A stretch of DNA of 55,337 bases from Alkalihalobacillus bogoriensis ATCC BAA-922. Its GTDB lineage: Bacteria > Bacillota > Bacilli > Bacillales > Bacillaceae_F. The DNA lies in contig NZ_KK211277.1 in assembly GCF_000621445.1 (NCBI RefSeq), forward strand, positions 352,821-408,157, given 5' to 3'. Shown piece after piece: positions 25,335 through 34,714 of the stretch. A program made the position numbers and the translations under genes. The notes beneath the pieces were generated by a model. It was not told the origin of the DNA and did no database searches. It saw only the letters and a list, made by a program, of their open reading frames with translations. Each line of letters starts with the position of its first letter. Position 1 is the first letter of the stretch.

Positions 25335-26465
25335 ATGACACTCATTTATCTTATTATTATTGTTGCTTTTCTTGATACCTTTTCTCAATTGCCGATTATC
25401 TCCCCGTTTGCGATGAGCCTAGGGGCAACTCCGCTACTGACAGGTGTAATTATTGGCATGTATTCGTTCACTAATATTATTGGAAACCTTCTTGCCGGGT
25501 TTTGGATTGATAAACGAGGGGCCAAACCTATTCTTTTTATAGGAATGCTCCTAGTCAGTGTGATGATGTTTTTTTATACCGTCACAACAAACGCCGAACA
25601 ACTCATTGTCGTTCGCTTTTTTCACGGTTTAGCAGGGGGACTAATCGTTCCCGCTGCCTTTACGATTCTTAGTGCCAAAAAAGTAGAAACACGAAAAGGA
25701 AAAGTTATGGCTTTTTCAGGGGCTGCTGTTGGTATTTCTGCGATTATTGGTCCTCCGATCGGCGCTATCATTAGTAGTTCCTTTGGTTATGACAGCTTAT
25801 TTTATTTTCTTAGTGGTCTTATGCTCATTTTTTCTCTTTGTGCTTTGTTTTTTTTACATCCTAGTCAAAAGCAAAACCAACTCCAATTGCAGAACAAAAC
25901 ACCGCATGGATTTCGACTATCTAAAACTTTACTATATTCTTACTTATCCATATTTTTATTATTATGTACACTAGGGATTTTAACGTATGCTCTGCCATTA
26001 CAAGTAAGTGAACTTCACTTGCACTTTGCATTGACGGGACCACTATTAAGTACATTTGGTATTATTGCTATCCTCATCTTTTTGTTGCCGACAAATAAAT
26101 TATTTGACATTGAAAATAAGGAGACAATAACTTCCATTGGCCTTTGTTTCATTTCTATTGCCTTACTTTTATTATCCTTATCCACAAATGCTCTCGGTTT
26201 ATTTACTGCGATGGTCGTGTATGGAATCGGCTTTGCCTTCATTTTTCCAACGACAAGTGCGATTGTCCTTGATCATTCTGGAAACGAAAGACGTGGAATA
26301 GCCTTTGGGATTTATTATGCTTGCTTTTCGTTTGGTGTCATTTGTGGATCAATTCTTTCTGGCATACTTCCACTTTCTCCATCAACTTTATTCTTGTTCG
26401 GAACAATCACAACCTTACTTACTCTTGGATTTTTTAAGGTCGTCATGTTTCTTAAAAAAGTATAA
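25335..26465 (+). CDS. Major facilitator superfamily transporter
   Basis: Efflux-type carrier of 376 aa with about 12 transmembrane helices. The A-motif between helices 2 and 3 is GFWIDKRGAKP, and helix 5 has the GPPIGAII antiporter-like motif. Drug or metabolite export is the usual role of this subgroup; the substrate cannot be told. GAGGG precedes the ATG at 10 nt. A TATAAT box about 45 nt upstream may be its promoter. Confidence 0.87.
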   Translation: MTLIYLIIIVAFLDTFSQLPIISPFAMSLGATPLLTGVIIGMYSFTNIIGNLLAGFWIDKRGAKPILFIGMLLVSVMMFFYTVTTNAEQLIVVRFFHGLAGGLIVPAAFTILSAKKVETRKGKVMAFSGAAVGISAIIGPPIGAIISSSFGYDSLFYFLSGLMLIFSLCALFFLHPSQKQNQLQLQNKTPHGFRLSKTLLYSYLSIFLLLCTLGILTYALPLQVSELHLHFALTGPLLSTFGIIAILIFLLPTNKLFDIENKETITSIGLCFISIALLLLSLSTNALGLFTAMVVYGIGFAFIFPTTSAIVLDHSGNERRGIAFGIYYACFSFGVICGSILSGILPLSPSTLFLFGTITTLLTLGFFKVVMFLKKV

Positions 26466-26579
26466 ACTTTTAACAATATCTACTAATTAGTAAGAAATTT
26501 GCTTCCATTGCATTCTGTTCTTTTTCTTACATTGCTATGATTCTTTATAGCGAGTTTTTTTACAATGGGGGACATATTT

Positions 26580-27950
26580 GTGAAGAAAGAAAAAGAACAG
26601 ATGAAAAAACTATCTTTATTTGCTATCTCGTGGCCCATCTTTATTGAGCTTTCCCTTCATATGTTAATGGGAAATGCTGATACATTTATGCTTAGTCAAT
26701 ATTCAGATGATGCAGTTGCAGCCGTTGGCGTTTCAAATCAAATATTGTCTGTTATGATTGTCATGTTCGGGTTTATTGCAACTGGAACAAGTGTCCTCAT
26801 TGCCCAGTTTTTAGGAGCCAAACAGGAGAAAGAAGCAAGTCATATTGCCGTCGTTTCGATTATATCCAATCTCATAATAGGTCTTATCATCGGTATTGTG
26901 CTACTCTTTTTCTCACAATCATTATTACAACTAATCGGTGTTTCACCTTCTATTCTTTCTGAAGCTACGATTTATCTTCAAATTGTAGGGCTGTCATTGC
27001 TCGCTCAATCTGGAATTATGACCATTGGTGCAACATTGCGTAGTTATCGATTTACAAAAGACGTGATGTACGTAACGATTGGAATGAATATCCTTAATGT
27101 TATTGGGAATTATTTATTTATCTTTGGGCCTTTTGGGATTCCTGTTCTCGGTGTTCAAGGTGTTGCCCTTTCAACTGCATTGAGTAGAACTATCGGTATT
27201 ATAGTTATGTTACTTGTATTATATAAGCGTGTAAATGGAAAGCTTCCCTTTTCAAATGTTTTTAAACGATTCCCAGCATTTGAATTAAAAAAAATCTTAA
27301 AAATCGGCATTCCTTCCGCAGGAGAACATTTATCCTTTAATGGCTCACAATTAGTTATTACATCATTTATCGTTTTACTCGGAACAGAAGCGTTAACAAC
27401 ACGAGTTTATGCACAAAATATTGGGATGTTTGTGTTGCTTTTTTCCATCGCTATTGGGCAAGGAACCCAAATTATCATCGGACACCAAATTGGGGCAAAA
27501 CAGTTAGAAGAAGCTTATAAGCGCTGTATCACTAGCTTACAAATCGCCATTGGCTTAGCTGCCTTTGTCGGGTTTGTCATCTTTTTATGCAGTGAGCCCA
27601 TTTTGCGTATTTTCACTGATAATACGGACATCGTAAAAACTGGGGGACTCTTACTTTTACTTACAGTCCTCGTTGAACCAGGACGCGCTTTTAATGCAGT
27701 TGTAATAAATTCGTTACGTGCTGCAGGTGATGTGAATTTTCCTGTCCTTATTGGGATAATTTCAATGTGGGGTGTGAGTGTTCCGATTGCGTATTTGCTT
27801 GGGATTCATCTTGGTTATGGGTTAATCGGGATTTGGATTGCTTTTATTATAGATGAATGGCTTCGTGGAATATTGATGTTATGGCGGTGGCGTCAAGGGA
27901 AATGGCGTGAGATGGCTTTTGTTCACAACCAAAAATCACATGTGTCTTAG
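26580..27950 (+). CDS. MATE family efflux transporter
   Basis: Multidrug and toxin extrusion carrier of about 456 aa with 12 transmembrane helices, in two homologous halves (LSLHMLMGNADTFMLSQY in the first, SAGEHLSFNGSQLVITSF in the second). I prefer GTG 26580 (VKKEKEQMKK), since GGGGGA lies just upstream of it; an ATG at 26565 overlaps that sequence. It likely exports cationic compounds with Na+ or H+. It follows the MFS gene on the same strand after about 100 nt. Confidence 0.88.
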   Translation: MKKEKEQMKKLSLFAISWPIFIELSLHMLMGNADTFMLSQYSDDAVAAVGVSNQILSVMIVMFGFIATGTSVLIAQFLGAKQEKEASHIAVVSIISNLIIGLIIGIVLLFFSQSLLQLIGVSPSILSEATIYLQIVGLSLLAQSGIMTIGATLRSYRFTKDVMYVTIGMNILNVIGNYLFIFGPFGIPVLGVQGVALSTALSRTIGIIVMLLVLYKRVNGKLPFSNVFKRFPAFELKKILKIGIPSAGEHLSFNGSQLVITSFIVLLGTEALTTRVYAQNIGMFVLLFSIAIGQGTQIIIGHQIGAKQLEEAYKRCITSLQIAIGLAAFVGFVIFLCSEPILRIFTDNTDIVKTGGLLLLLTVLVEPGRAFNAVVINSLRAAGDVNFPVLIGIISMWGVSVPIAYLLGIHLGYGLIGIWIAFIIDEWLRGILMLWRWRQGKWREMAFVHNQKSHVS

Positions 27951-28036
27951 TGTTTCATTTTGTCCAATTCGCTACTGAAATATGATAAATTAGATTACAT
28001 CAATATAATTTCGTTCCTGTTGAGGAGTTGGACTTT

Positions 28037-29791
28037 ATGTTTGAACTTTTACTCGTTATGATCGAGCGTCTCGGTATTATTATCGCTGTCGCCTTTCTTA
28101 TGACTCGGTTGAAGTTTATTCGTTTCTTAATTGAAAAAAGAGAGATCACCTTTACACATAAAATGAGCATCATCATCATTTTTGGATTATTTGGGATTGT
28201 TGGAACGTACACGGGATTAACCGTAAATGTTCAAGATAGTTCTTACAGTAGAAGTGTTCTTCATTTAGCGGAAGGAGAAGCTATTGCCAACTCTCGGGTT
28301 ATCGGTGTTGTAATCGCTGGTATTCTTGGTGGATGGAAAGTTGGTCTTGGAGCTGGACTCATCGCTGGCATCCATCGCTATTTGCTAGGTGGCTTTACCG
28401 GATTTGCCTGTGGTTTATCGGCGGTAATTGCTGGTTTATTAGCTGGCTATTTTCACAAAAAACAAAACACCACCCAATCCACCATCCCCATTCAAACCGC
28501 CTTTCTTGTTGGTGCGCTAGCTGAAGCGGTCCAGATGAGTTTAATTTTATTACTTTCGCGTCCGTTTGACGATGCTGTCACATTAGTAGGCAATATTGGC
28601 TTACCAATGATTATTGCGAATGGGATTGGTGTTGCTATCTTCATCCTCATTATTCGAAATGTTTTCCATGAAGAAGAAAAACGCGGGTCCCTACAGGCTC
28701 AAAAAGCGTTAAAATTAGCAGATTTAACATTAAATTTTTTACGAACCGGATTAAAAGAAAAGTCAGCGAAATCAACTTGTGACATTTTATTAAAAGAAGT
28801 GCAAGTGGATGCCGTATCGATAACAAATAAAGAAAAGGTCTTGGCTTTTTCAGGTATCGGTGAAGACCATCATGTCACAGATGATACGATAAAAACAGAA
28901 GTGACAAAGCGTGTACTCCATGAAGGAAATCTTATTATAGCGAAAGCGGGTGAAATCGGCTGTACTCATAATCATTGTTTATTAAAAGCCGCTGTCATCG
29001 CCCCTCTTAAAATTAAAGATGATACCATTGGGACTTTGAAATTTTATTTTACATCAGAAGACGATATTTCCCCTATGACGCTTGAACTTAGCAAAGGACT
29101 TTCAACCCTTCTCAGTCACCAACTGGAATTATCTGAAGTAGATCGACATTTAGAACTAGCGAAACAAGCTGAGATTAAAGCTTTACAAGCTCAAGTGAGT
29201 CCCCATTTTTTATTTAATGCATTAAATACAATCATTGCACTAATTCGGATTGACCCGATGAAAGCCCGAAAATTACTTGTTTCTCTTTCTCACTTTTTCA
29301 GGCAAAACTTAGCGGGGACAACGACAACAAAGACAACATTAGAAACAGAGTTAAAACATGTTCAAGCTTATCTTGAAATTGAAGAAGCAAGATTTTCTGA
29401 TAAATTAAAAGTGACATATGACATAGACGACGAAGCGATTTCATGTATACTCCCTCCTATGACACTACAGCCGATCGTCGAAAATGCGATAAAGCATGGT
29501 GTCAAAACATTAACAGACGATAGCTTTATTGAGATCAAAGTAAAAAAAGAAACAGATTGTGTAAAAATTTCAGTTATAGATAATGGTATAGGAATTGAGG
29601 AAGAACGGATTCACAGCCTCATGAAAGAAAAAGTTCCTTCCCATACAGGAACAGGAATTGGCCTTTATAATGTGAATCGACGATTACAAATGATGTATGA
29701 TGAAAGGGCAAGCTTACAAGTAACGAGCAATAAAAAGGGAACTTGTATTTCATTTACGCTTCAACATAGGGAGATAACAAATGAAAAATAA
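28037..29791 (+). CDS. lytS: LytS-type sensor histidine kinase
   Basis: Membrane kinase of 584 aa. N-terminal 5TM-Lyt domain (residues about 1-205, with GTYTGLTVN and the GIHRYLLGGFTGFACGLSAVIAG region), a GAF-like domain (about 225-365), then the His_kinase segment with phosphoacceptor H390 (QVSPHFLFNALNTI) and an HATPase (ENAIKHGV, GIGIGLYNV-type GTGIGLYNV). ATG 28037 has GAGGAG 9 nt upstream. It overlaps lytT by 11 nt. Relatives sense extracellular pyruvate (E. coli BtsS, B. subtilis LytS); pyruvate sensing here is inference. Confidence 0.9.
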   Translation: MFELLLVMIERLGIIIAVAFLMTRLKFIRFLIEKREITFTHKMSIIIIFGLFGIVGTYTGLTVNVQDSSYSRSVLHLAEGEAIANSRVIGVVIAGILGGWKVGLGAGLIAGIHRYLLGGFTGFACGLSAVIAGLLAGYFHKKQNTTQSTIPIQTAFLVGALAEAVQMSLILLLSRPFDDAVTLVGNIGLPMIIANGIGVAIFILIIRNVFHEEEKRGSLQAQKALKLADLTLNFLRTGLKEKSAKSTCDILLKEVQVDAVSITNKEKVLAFSGIGEDHHVTDDTIKTEVTKRVLHEGNLIIAKAGEIGCTHNHCLLKAAVIAPLKIKDDTIGTLKFYFTSEDDISPMTLELSKGLSTLLSHQLELSEVDRHLELAKQAEIKALQAQVSPHFLFNALNTIIALIRIDPMKARKLLVSLSHFFRQNLAGTTTTKTTLETELKHVQAYLEIEEARFSDKLKVTYDIDDEAISCILPPMTLQPIVENAIKHGVKTLTDDSFIEIKVKKETDCVKISVIDNGIGIEEERIHSLMKEKVPSHTGTGIGLYNVNRRLQMMYDERASLQVTSNKKGTCISFTLQHREITNEK

Positions 29792-30518
29792 AATCCGTAC
29801 AATTATTATTGACGATGAACCATTAAGTAGAGACGAACTGAAATTTTTATTAAAAGAATATGAAGATATTGACCTTATCGGTGAAGCTGAATCTGGAGAA
29901 AAAGGGTTAACGCTTATTATGACACAAAAACCAGATGTTGTGTTTTTAGATATTGAAATGCCACAAATGTCTGGGATTGACTTGGCCAATACATTGCACA
30001 ATATGCGAAAAGTTCCTCTGATTATTTTTGCAACGGCTTATCCTGATTATGCAGCTTTAGCCTTTCGCGTTCATGCGCTCGACTATTTATTAAAACCATT
30101 TGATGAAACACAATTACAGGAGACAATCAGTCGAGTGAGAGCTCGATTAACAACAACCGAACGAAATGGTACATCGACAGCTGGACGTATAGCTAAACTG
30201 GCTGTAGAACATGACGGGCGAATTGTGTATCTTCACCCGTCAGACATTTCGTATTTATTTCGGGAAGAGCGAGAAACAATCCTTTGCACAAATGACGTTA
30301 AATATAGTTCAAAAATGACTTTAAAAGAATTAGAAGAAAAATTAAGTGGCTACCCTTTTTTTCGTACACATAAAAGTTATCTTGTAAACCTTGACAAAGT
30401 TGAACAGCTCATTCCTTGGTTTAATGGAGCATACCAAGTGAAGATGGTGGGAAAAAAAGAGGAAATTCCAGTAAGTCGTAATTATGTTAAAGCATTACGC
30501 GAACAACTCGAACTTTAA
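29781..30518 (+). CDS. lytT: LytTR response regulator (LytT)
   Basis: Response regulator of 245 aa: receiver domain with acidic pair D11-D12 and phosphoacceptor D57 (VVFLDIEMPQMSG), then a LytTR DNA-binding domain from about residue 140 (IVYLHPSDISYLFREERETI, FFRTHKSYLVNLDKVEQL). Start lies inside the lytS end. Two 9-bp direct repeats 21 bp apart in the gap before cstA fit LytTR binding geometry, so cstA is the likely target. Confidence 0.93.
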   Translation: MKNKIRTIIIDDEPLSRDELKFLLKEYEDIDLIGEAESGEKGLTLIMTQKPDVVFLDIEMPQMSGIDLANTLHNMRKVPLIIFATAYPDYAALAFRVHALDYLLKPFDETQLQETISRVRARLTTTERNGTSTAGRIAKLAVEHDGRIVYLHPSDISYLFREERETILCTNDVKYSSKMTLKELEEKLSGYPFFRTHKSYLVNLDKVEQLIPWFNGAYQVKMVGKKEEIPVSRNYVKALREQLEL

Positions 30519-30531
30519 ATAAAGCATTATA

Positions 30532-30567
30532 AACCTAACAAACAACATGTTAGGTTTTTCTTTTTAC
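30532..30567 (+). terminator. Terminator after lytT
   Basis: AACCTAACA and TGTTAGGTT stem, short loop, then TTTCTTTTT. Its right arm contains the first of the two ACATGTTAG repeats. Confidence 0.7.
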
Positions 30568-30574
30568 ATGTTAG
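30545..30574 (+). promoter_or_regulatory. Two direct repeats, candidate LytT operator
   Basis: ACATGTTAG at 30545-30553 and again at 30566-30574. The 21-bp period (two DNA turns, 12-bp spacer) matches the direct-repeat layout bound by LytTR regulators; the bases match the known LytTR consensus only in part. Confidence 0.5.
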
Positions 30575-30611
30575 ACACAACTTCGTCACATTTATTAATT
30601 ACGGTGATAAA

Positions 30612-30627
30612 ATGAAAGCGTATTCAA
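30612..30627 (+). promoter_or_regulatory. cre site upstream of cstA
   Basis: ATGAAAGCGTATTCAA matches the CcpA consensus WTGNAANCGNWNNCAW at every position. It lies between a weak -10-like GATAAAAT (30606-30613) and the cstA ribosome site, where CcpA would block transcription. Confidence 0.75.
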
Positions 30628-30651
30628 CAAAGTGAAAAGGGGTGTCTACAC

Positions 30652-32097
30652 ATGGTTACTTTTTTAGTTGCTATTGCACTTTTAATTATCGGTTATTACA
30701 CGTATGGTAAATTCATTGAAAAGATTTTTGGTGTGAAAGAAGCGAGAATGACTCCTGCTTATAGTATGAAAGATGGCGTCGATTATATCCCAATGGGAAC
30801 AAACCGCAATTCATTAATTCAGCTCTTAAATATAGCGGGCGTTGGTCCAATCTTTGGTCCTATTATGGGTGCGTTATATGGTCCAGTCGCTTTTATTTGG
30901 ATTGTCGTCGGGGCTATTTTTGCCGGAGCTGTCCATGATTATTTGACTGGGATGATTTCGATTCGAAATAAAGGAGCCCATTTACCACAGTTAGCCGGTC
31001 AATTTTTAGGAAAGTCGATGAAACATGTTGTTAATGCCGTAGCTGTCCTTCTTTTATTACTCGTAGGTACAGTTTTTGTAACTGCACCTGCAGGACTTCT
31101 ATTTAACTTAATGAATGGTGCCGTTGCTTTAGGTATTATTGTTGGTGCTATTTTTGTTTATTATATCTTTGCTACATTACTCCCTGTAGATAAAATTATC
31201 GGTCGCATTTATCCAATCTTAGGAGCTCTTTTATTAATTAGTGCGATTGGTGTTGGGGGAATGTTAATTTTCACAGGAGCCCCAATTCCTGAATTAACAT
31301 TTGAAAATATGCATCCTGCTGGTGCTGCTATCTTTCCATTGCTCATGATTACGATTGCTTGTGGTGCGATTTCAGGATTCCACGCAACACAGTCTCCGAT
31401 CATTTCTAGAACATTACAGAACGAACAAAATGGTCGTAAAGTGTTTTATGGCATGATGATTGTAGAAGGTATTATTGCAATGATTTGGGCGGCTGCCGCA
31501 ATGAGCTTATTCTATGGAACAGATTTAAGCGAACTTCTCGCAAATGGAGGGGCTGGTCTTGTTGTTAGTGAGGTTGCCTTTACATTACTTGGCGCGATTG
31601 GTGGTACTTTAGCAGTACTTGGGGTTATCGTTCTTCCGATTACATCTGGAGATACTGCGTTCCGTTCCGCACGTATGATAATCGCTGAATATATTAACGT
31701 TGGCCAAGTGAAGCTATTAAGTCGATTATGGATTGCTCTTCCTTTGTTTGGTCTTTCATATATGCTAACAAATATGGACTTCCAAATTTTATGGAGATAT
31801 TTCGGTGTAACCAATGCTTCCATCAGTGCAATTGCTCTATTTGTCGGGGCTATGTATCTAGCTATCCAGTATAAACTTCATTGGGTTGCAACCATTCCAG
31901 CTACATTTATGACGATGGTATCATTAACGTTTATCTTTAATGCACCAATTGGCTTTGGCTTACCAATGACAACGTCGTATATAGCTGCTGCAATTGGAAC
32001 TGTTATTATTTTAGCTTTATTCGCTTACAAAGTAAGATTAAACCGAGCAGAATCAAACTTCAAGCTTGATGCCGATGAGGGCCATAAAGCCGCATAA
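30652..32097 (+). CDS. cstA: CstA-family carbon-starvation carrier
   Basis: Polytopic membrane protein of 481 aa, about 13 transmembrane helices, short form of the CstA family. Seen: NRNSLIQLLNIAGVGPIFGPIMGALYG near the N-terminus, VHDYLTGMISIRNKG, and CGAISGFHATQSP. E. coli members BtsT and CstA import pyruvate, and btsT is under the LytS-type BtsSR system; here the LytST pair sits directly upstream. Older annotation proposes peptide uptake. AAAAGGGGTG precedes the ATG. Predicted control: LytT activation, CcpA repression. Confidence 0.9.
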   Translation: MVTFLVAIALLIIGYYTYGKFIEKIFGVKEARMTPAYSMKDGVDYIPMGTNRNSLIQLLNIAGVGPIFGPIMGALYGPVAFIWIVVGAIFAGAVHDYLTGMISIRNKGAHLPQLAGQFLGKSMKHVVNAVAVLLLLLVGTVFVTAPAGLLFNLMNGAVALGIIVGAIFVYYIFATLLPVDKIIGRIYPILGALLLISAIGVGGMLIFTGAPIPELTFENMHPAGAAIFPLLMITIACGAISGFHATQSPIISRTLQNEQNGRKVFYGMMIVEGIIAMIWAAAAMSLFYGTDLSELLANGGAGLVVSEVAFTLLGAIGGTLAVLGVIVLPITSGDTAFRSARMIIAEYINVGQVKLLSRLWIALPLFGLSYMLTNMDFQILWRYFGVTNASISAIALFVGAMYLAIQYKLHWVATIPATFMTMVSLTFIFNAPIGFGLPMTTSYIAAAIGTVIILALFAYKVRLNRAESNFKLDADEGHKAA

Positions 32098-32107
32098 TGA
32101 CATGAAA

Positions 32108-32174
32108 GGCTGAGACATACAAGGAGGGTTTAACAGAGATTTAATCTCGTTAATCAAACTCCTTCGTCTCAGCC
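32108..32174. terminator. Long bidirectional hairpin between cstA and the arabinanase gene
   Basis: Outer stem GGCTGAGAC/GTCTCAGCC, then AAGGAG..GTTT with AAACTCCTT, then an inner GAGAT/ATCTC. It lies between the converging cstA and arabinanase genes and probably terminates both. Confidence 0.7.
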
Positions 32175-32201
32175 TCTTATTGTATAAAAACTAGAAATCT
32201 A

Positions 32202-34622
32202 TTACTCTTTCGATGCAAGTTCATTTACATCGTCAGAAGACAATGCCTTGTCATTATACACAATTACTTCATCCATTAACCCTTTGAAAGGAACATCCCA
32301 ATGGTTAACACCTAAACCAAAATATCCATTTGTTGTCGTAAATACATTCGGGAAACCTGGTCCACTAAACCGTTCTTCTCCATTAATATAAATCGTAATA
32401 TCGCCTTCATCGACCGTAATAGCAACATGAGACCATTCTCCAACTTGAAGTTTTGTCCCTGTTCCTGCATCATACCATGGCGAACTTCCTGACCATACCA
32501 TCGTATCTTGGTTTACGCCATCATGCCCTTTAGGCACAAAACTAATCCAACTATTTTCATTTCTTGCCCCAAAGAACGCTGTTGTGTAGTCTGTTACTTG
32601 TTCGGGTTTTAACCAAAATGCAACAGAATACGTATGACTTGTTATTAATCCATTTGGCAAACGAATTCCAGATGCACCATCAAATACAGCGGCTTGACCA
32701 AATACTCCATCGGCAAACGTAATCGTACCACCATCATTCGTAATCCGGTTTCCAGTTACTTTACCGTCTCCGAATTGCTCATAACCAGCACTATTTTTTA
32801 AGTTGCCATCGAATTTATAGTGGGCAACAAGTTGGCCATCTTTCCGTTCTAGAACCGTTACATGAAATTCTTTTGTTTTCGTCGTTTTTCCATTTTTTAT
32901 TGTTGCTGTTAATGAGACAGAAGCATCTCCGTCTCCTGGGTTCGGTCTTGTTACTTGCCCTGAGTTTGAGATGACATTTTCATTTGAAGATTTCCATGTA
33001 ATTTCTGTTTGACGCATTGCTTCAGTTGGTAAGTCGAGATGACTAATGACAGTATCATCTAGCTGTAAATCGTGAAATACCGCTTCTACGATTTCTTTTT
33101 CTGTTTTTGTTTCCACTTGACTTCCCCATACAGCTACTCCTTCTTTTGATAAAGCTGAAAAGGTCATTACATACGTTTCAGACGTTGGATCCCATTGTCT
33201 CAAGAACACGCCATCATAAGTAGAACCTGCAATCTTTAATTCAACCGCATTATGCCCAGTCGTTTTCCAAGTTCCTGTGACGGCTCCTGATATTTTATTG
33301 TTTTTTTCTAGTGTAATTAATGATGACTTTTTAATGTCAGCAGTAATCTCTTTTCCGTGATTAATAAACTTATATTCTCCTATTACATCTTGGCGATTGA
33401 TTTTTGAAATCGTTTCTCCTGTATAACGATACGGAGCAATGACTGGCCAGCCATGTTTATTCATAAACATTTGATGTACTCGAATTTGATGCATTTCTCC
33501 TTGCTCAGGGAAACGAGTATGGAAAATTAAATAATGCTTTCCTGTTTCTTCATCGTAATAAACAGAATTATGTCCTGGTGAAACATAACCTGTACCAATT
33601 CCTGTCCCTTTTTCACCGATTTCACGCTCAAACAAAAAGTTCCCCATTTGTTTTACACCATAAGGCTCGATCGAACGGTCATCAAAAAGTGGTAAACTTG
33701 GGTCAGATTTAACTTCTGTCATTTTGTTTCCTTCAGCATCATAATAAGGTCCATCTGGATTTTCTGATCGAGCGACTCGCATATTATAACCACCGATTGC
33801 ATCTAAGCCACCGAAAGTTACATACAAGTAGTAATAATCCGTTTCAGGACTATAAGAGATGTAAGGAGCTTCGATTCGACTATGATTACCTCCCATTAAA
33901 TGAGTACCATATCCTTGATCTGGTAAAGGGAATCCTGTTTCACGATCTAATTCTAAAATAAATAATCCACCTGAATATGAACCATATACCATCCATAAAC
34001 GACCTTCTTTATCAAAGAAAACATCTGGATCAATCGCATTTGGATGAATTGTTGCATCGTAGATTGTCCCATCTGGACTTTCTTCTCCCCACATTCCTGA
34101 TTTTAAGAAGATTCCTAAATTTTCATATGGCCCTTCGATATTATCGGCAACCGCAATACCTAATGCTGATCTTGGCGCATCACCTTGACAAGCATTGTAA
34201 TACATATAAAACTTACCGTCTTCTAATTGAATTACGTCTGCTGCCCATAATGTATCCGAATTTGCCCACTCAAACGCTTCCGCAAGCTCTTCATATACAT
34301 TAGGGATTAATGGATTTCCATTATGGACATGAGTTGAGATCTGTTCCCAGTTCATAAAATCCTTCGTTTTCGCAGAAGCGAGGTGTGAACCAAATACATA
34401 AAAAGTATCCTCTACTTTAATGACAGCTGGATCATGAACAGAAGCCTCTGTAAAACTTGGAATCTCTCCTTCATATGGAACATGAGGTCGATTGCTATTG
34501 CTATTATTACTATTTCCTTTGTTCGATTTGTCTGATGCGCCTTGTGCAAACACTGTAGCTGGAATTAACAGCGCTATTACGAGACACATCAAAATCATTT
34601 TTCTTACTCTACTTTTCTTCAT
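32202..34622 (-). CDS. Secreted GH43 endo-arabinanase with Ig-like and LamG domains
   Basis: Extracellular enzyme of 806 aa attacking alpha-1,5-arabinan. Signal peptide at 1-26 (cleavage after TVFA), then an Asn/Ser-rich linker. The GH43 five-blade domain spans about 45-400: catalytic base D64 (VHDPAV), D198 (AIDPDVF) and acid E251 (RIEAPYI). A GH43 C-terminal domain (400-505), a bacterial Ig-like segment (about 510-605: ITWKSSNENVISNSGQVT) and a LamG/ConA-like C-terminal domain (610-800) follow. B. subtilis AbnB is much shorter and lacks the last two. A cre-like site and a strong upstream terminator lie before it. Confidence 0.9.
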   Translation of the reverse strand: MKKSRVRKMILMCLVIALLIPATVFAQGASDKSNKGNSNNSNSNRPHVPYEGEIPSFTEASVHDPAVIKVEDTFYVFGSHLASAKTKDFMNWEQISTHVHNGNPLIPNVYEELAEAFEWANSDTLWAADVIQLEDGKFYMYYNACQGDAPRSALGIAVADNIEGPYENLGIFLKSGMWGEESPDGTIYDATIHPNAIDPDVFFDKEGRLWMVYGSYSGGLFILELDRETGFPLPDQGYGTHLMGGNHSRIEAPYISYSPETDYYYLYVTFGGLDAIGGYNMRVARSENPDGPYYDAEGNKMTEVKSDPSLPLFDDRSIEPYGVKQMGNFLFEREIGEKGTGIGTGYVSPGHNSVYYDEETGKHYLIFHTRFPEQGEMHQIRVHQMFMNKHGWPVIAPYRYTGETISKINRQDVIGEYKFINHGKEITADIKKSSLITLEKNNKISGAVTGTWKTTGHNAVELKIAGSTYDGVFLRQWDPTSETYVMTFSALSKEGVAVWGSQVETKTEKEIVEAVFHDLQLDDTVISHLDLPTEAMRQTEITWKSSNENVISNSGQVTRPNPGDGDASVSLTATIKNGKTTKTKEFHVTVLERKDGQLVAHYKFDGNLKNSAGYEQFGDGKVTGNRITNDGGTITFADGVFGQAAVFDGASGIRLPNGLITSHTYSVAFWLKPEQVTDYTTAFFGARNENSWISFVPKGHDGVNQDTMVWSGSSPWYDAGTGTKLQVGEWSHVAITVDEGDITIYINGEERFSGPGFPNVFTTTNGYFGLGVNHWDVPFKGLMDEVIVYNDKALSSDDVNELASKE

Positions 34623-34638
34623 TTTCTTACCCCTTCCT

Positions 34639-34654
34639 TTGAAAGCCTTTTCAT
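34639..34654. promoter_or_regulatory. cre-like site before the arabinanase gene
   Basis: TTGAAAGCCTTTTCAT matches WTGNAANCGNWNNCAW except for C in place of the core G. It is 17 bp upstream of the start codon and overlaps the ribosome-site region. Confidence 0.45.
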
Positions 34655-34662
34655 ATATTTTG

Positions 34663-34702
34663 TTTTATAAAAAGCTAGCTTGAACACTAGCTTTTTATAA
34701 AA
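34663..34702 (-). terminator. Strong terminator of the tal-tkt-abfA operon
   Basis: Perfect 16-bp stem (TTTTATAAAAAGCTAG and CTAGCTTTTTATAAAA), eight-nt loop. On the minus strand it follows the small Cys-rich gene and precedes the arabinanase gene. Confidence 0.85.
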
Positions 34703-34714
34703 GTTATACCTATG

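Noticed and set aside
27961-27980. Isolated TGTCCAATTCGCTA resembling part of a repeat core
   Set aside because: Lacks the CGGA half and has no partner cores at the expected distances.
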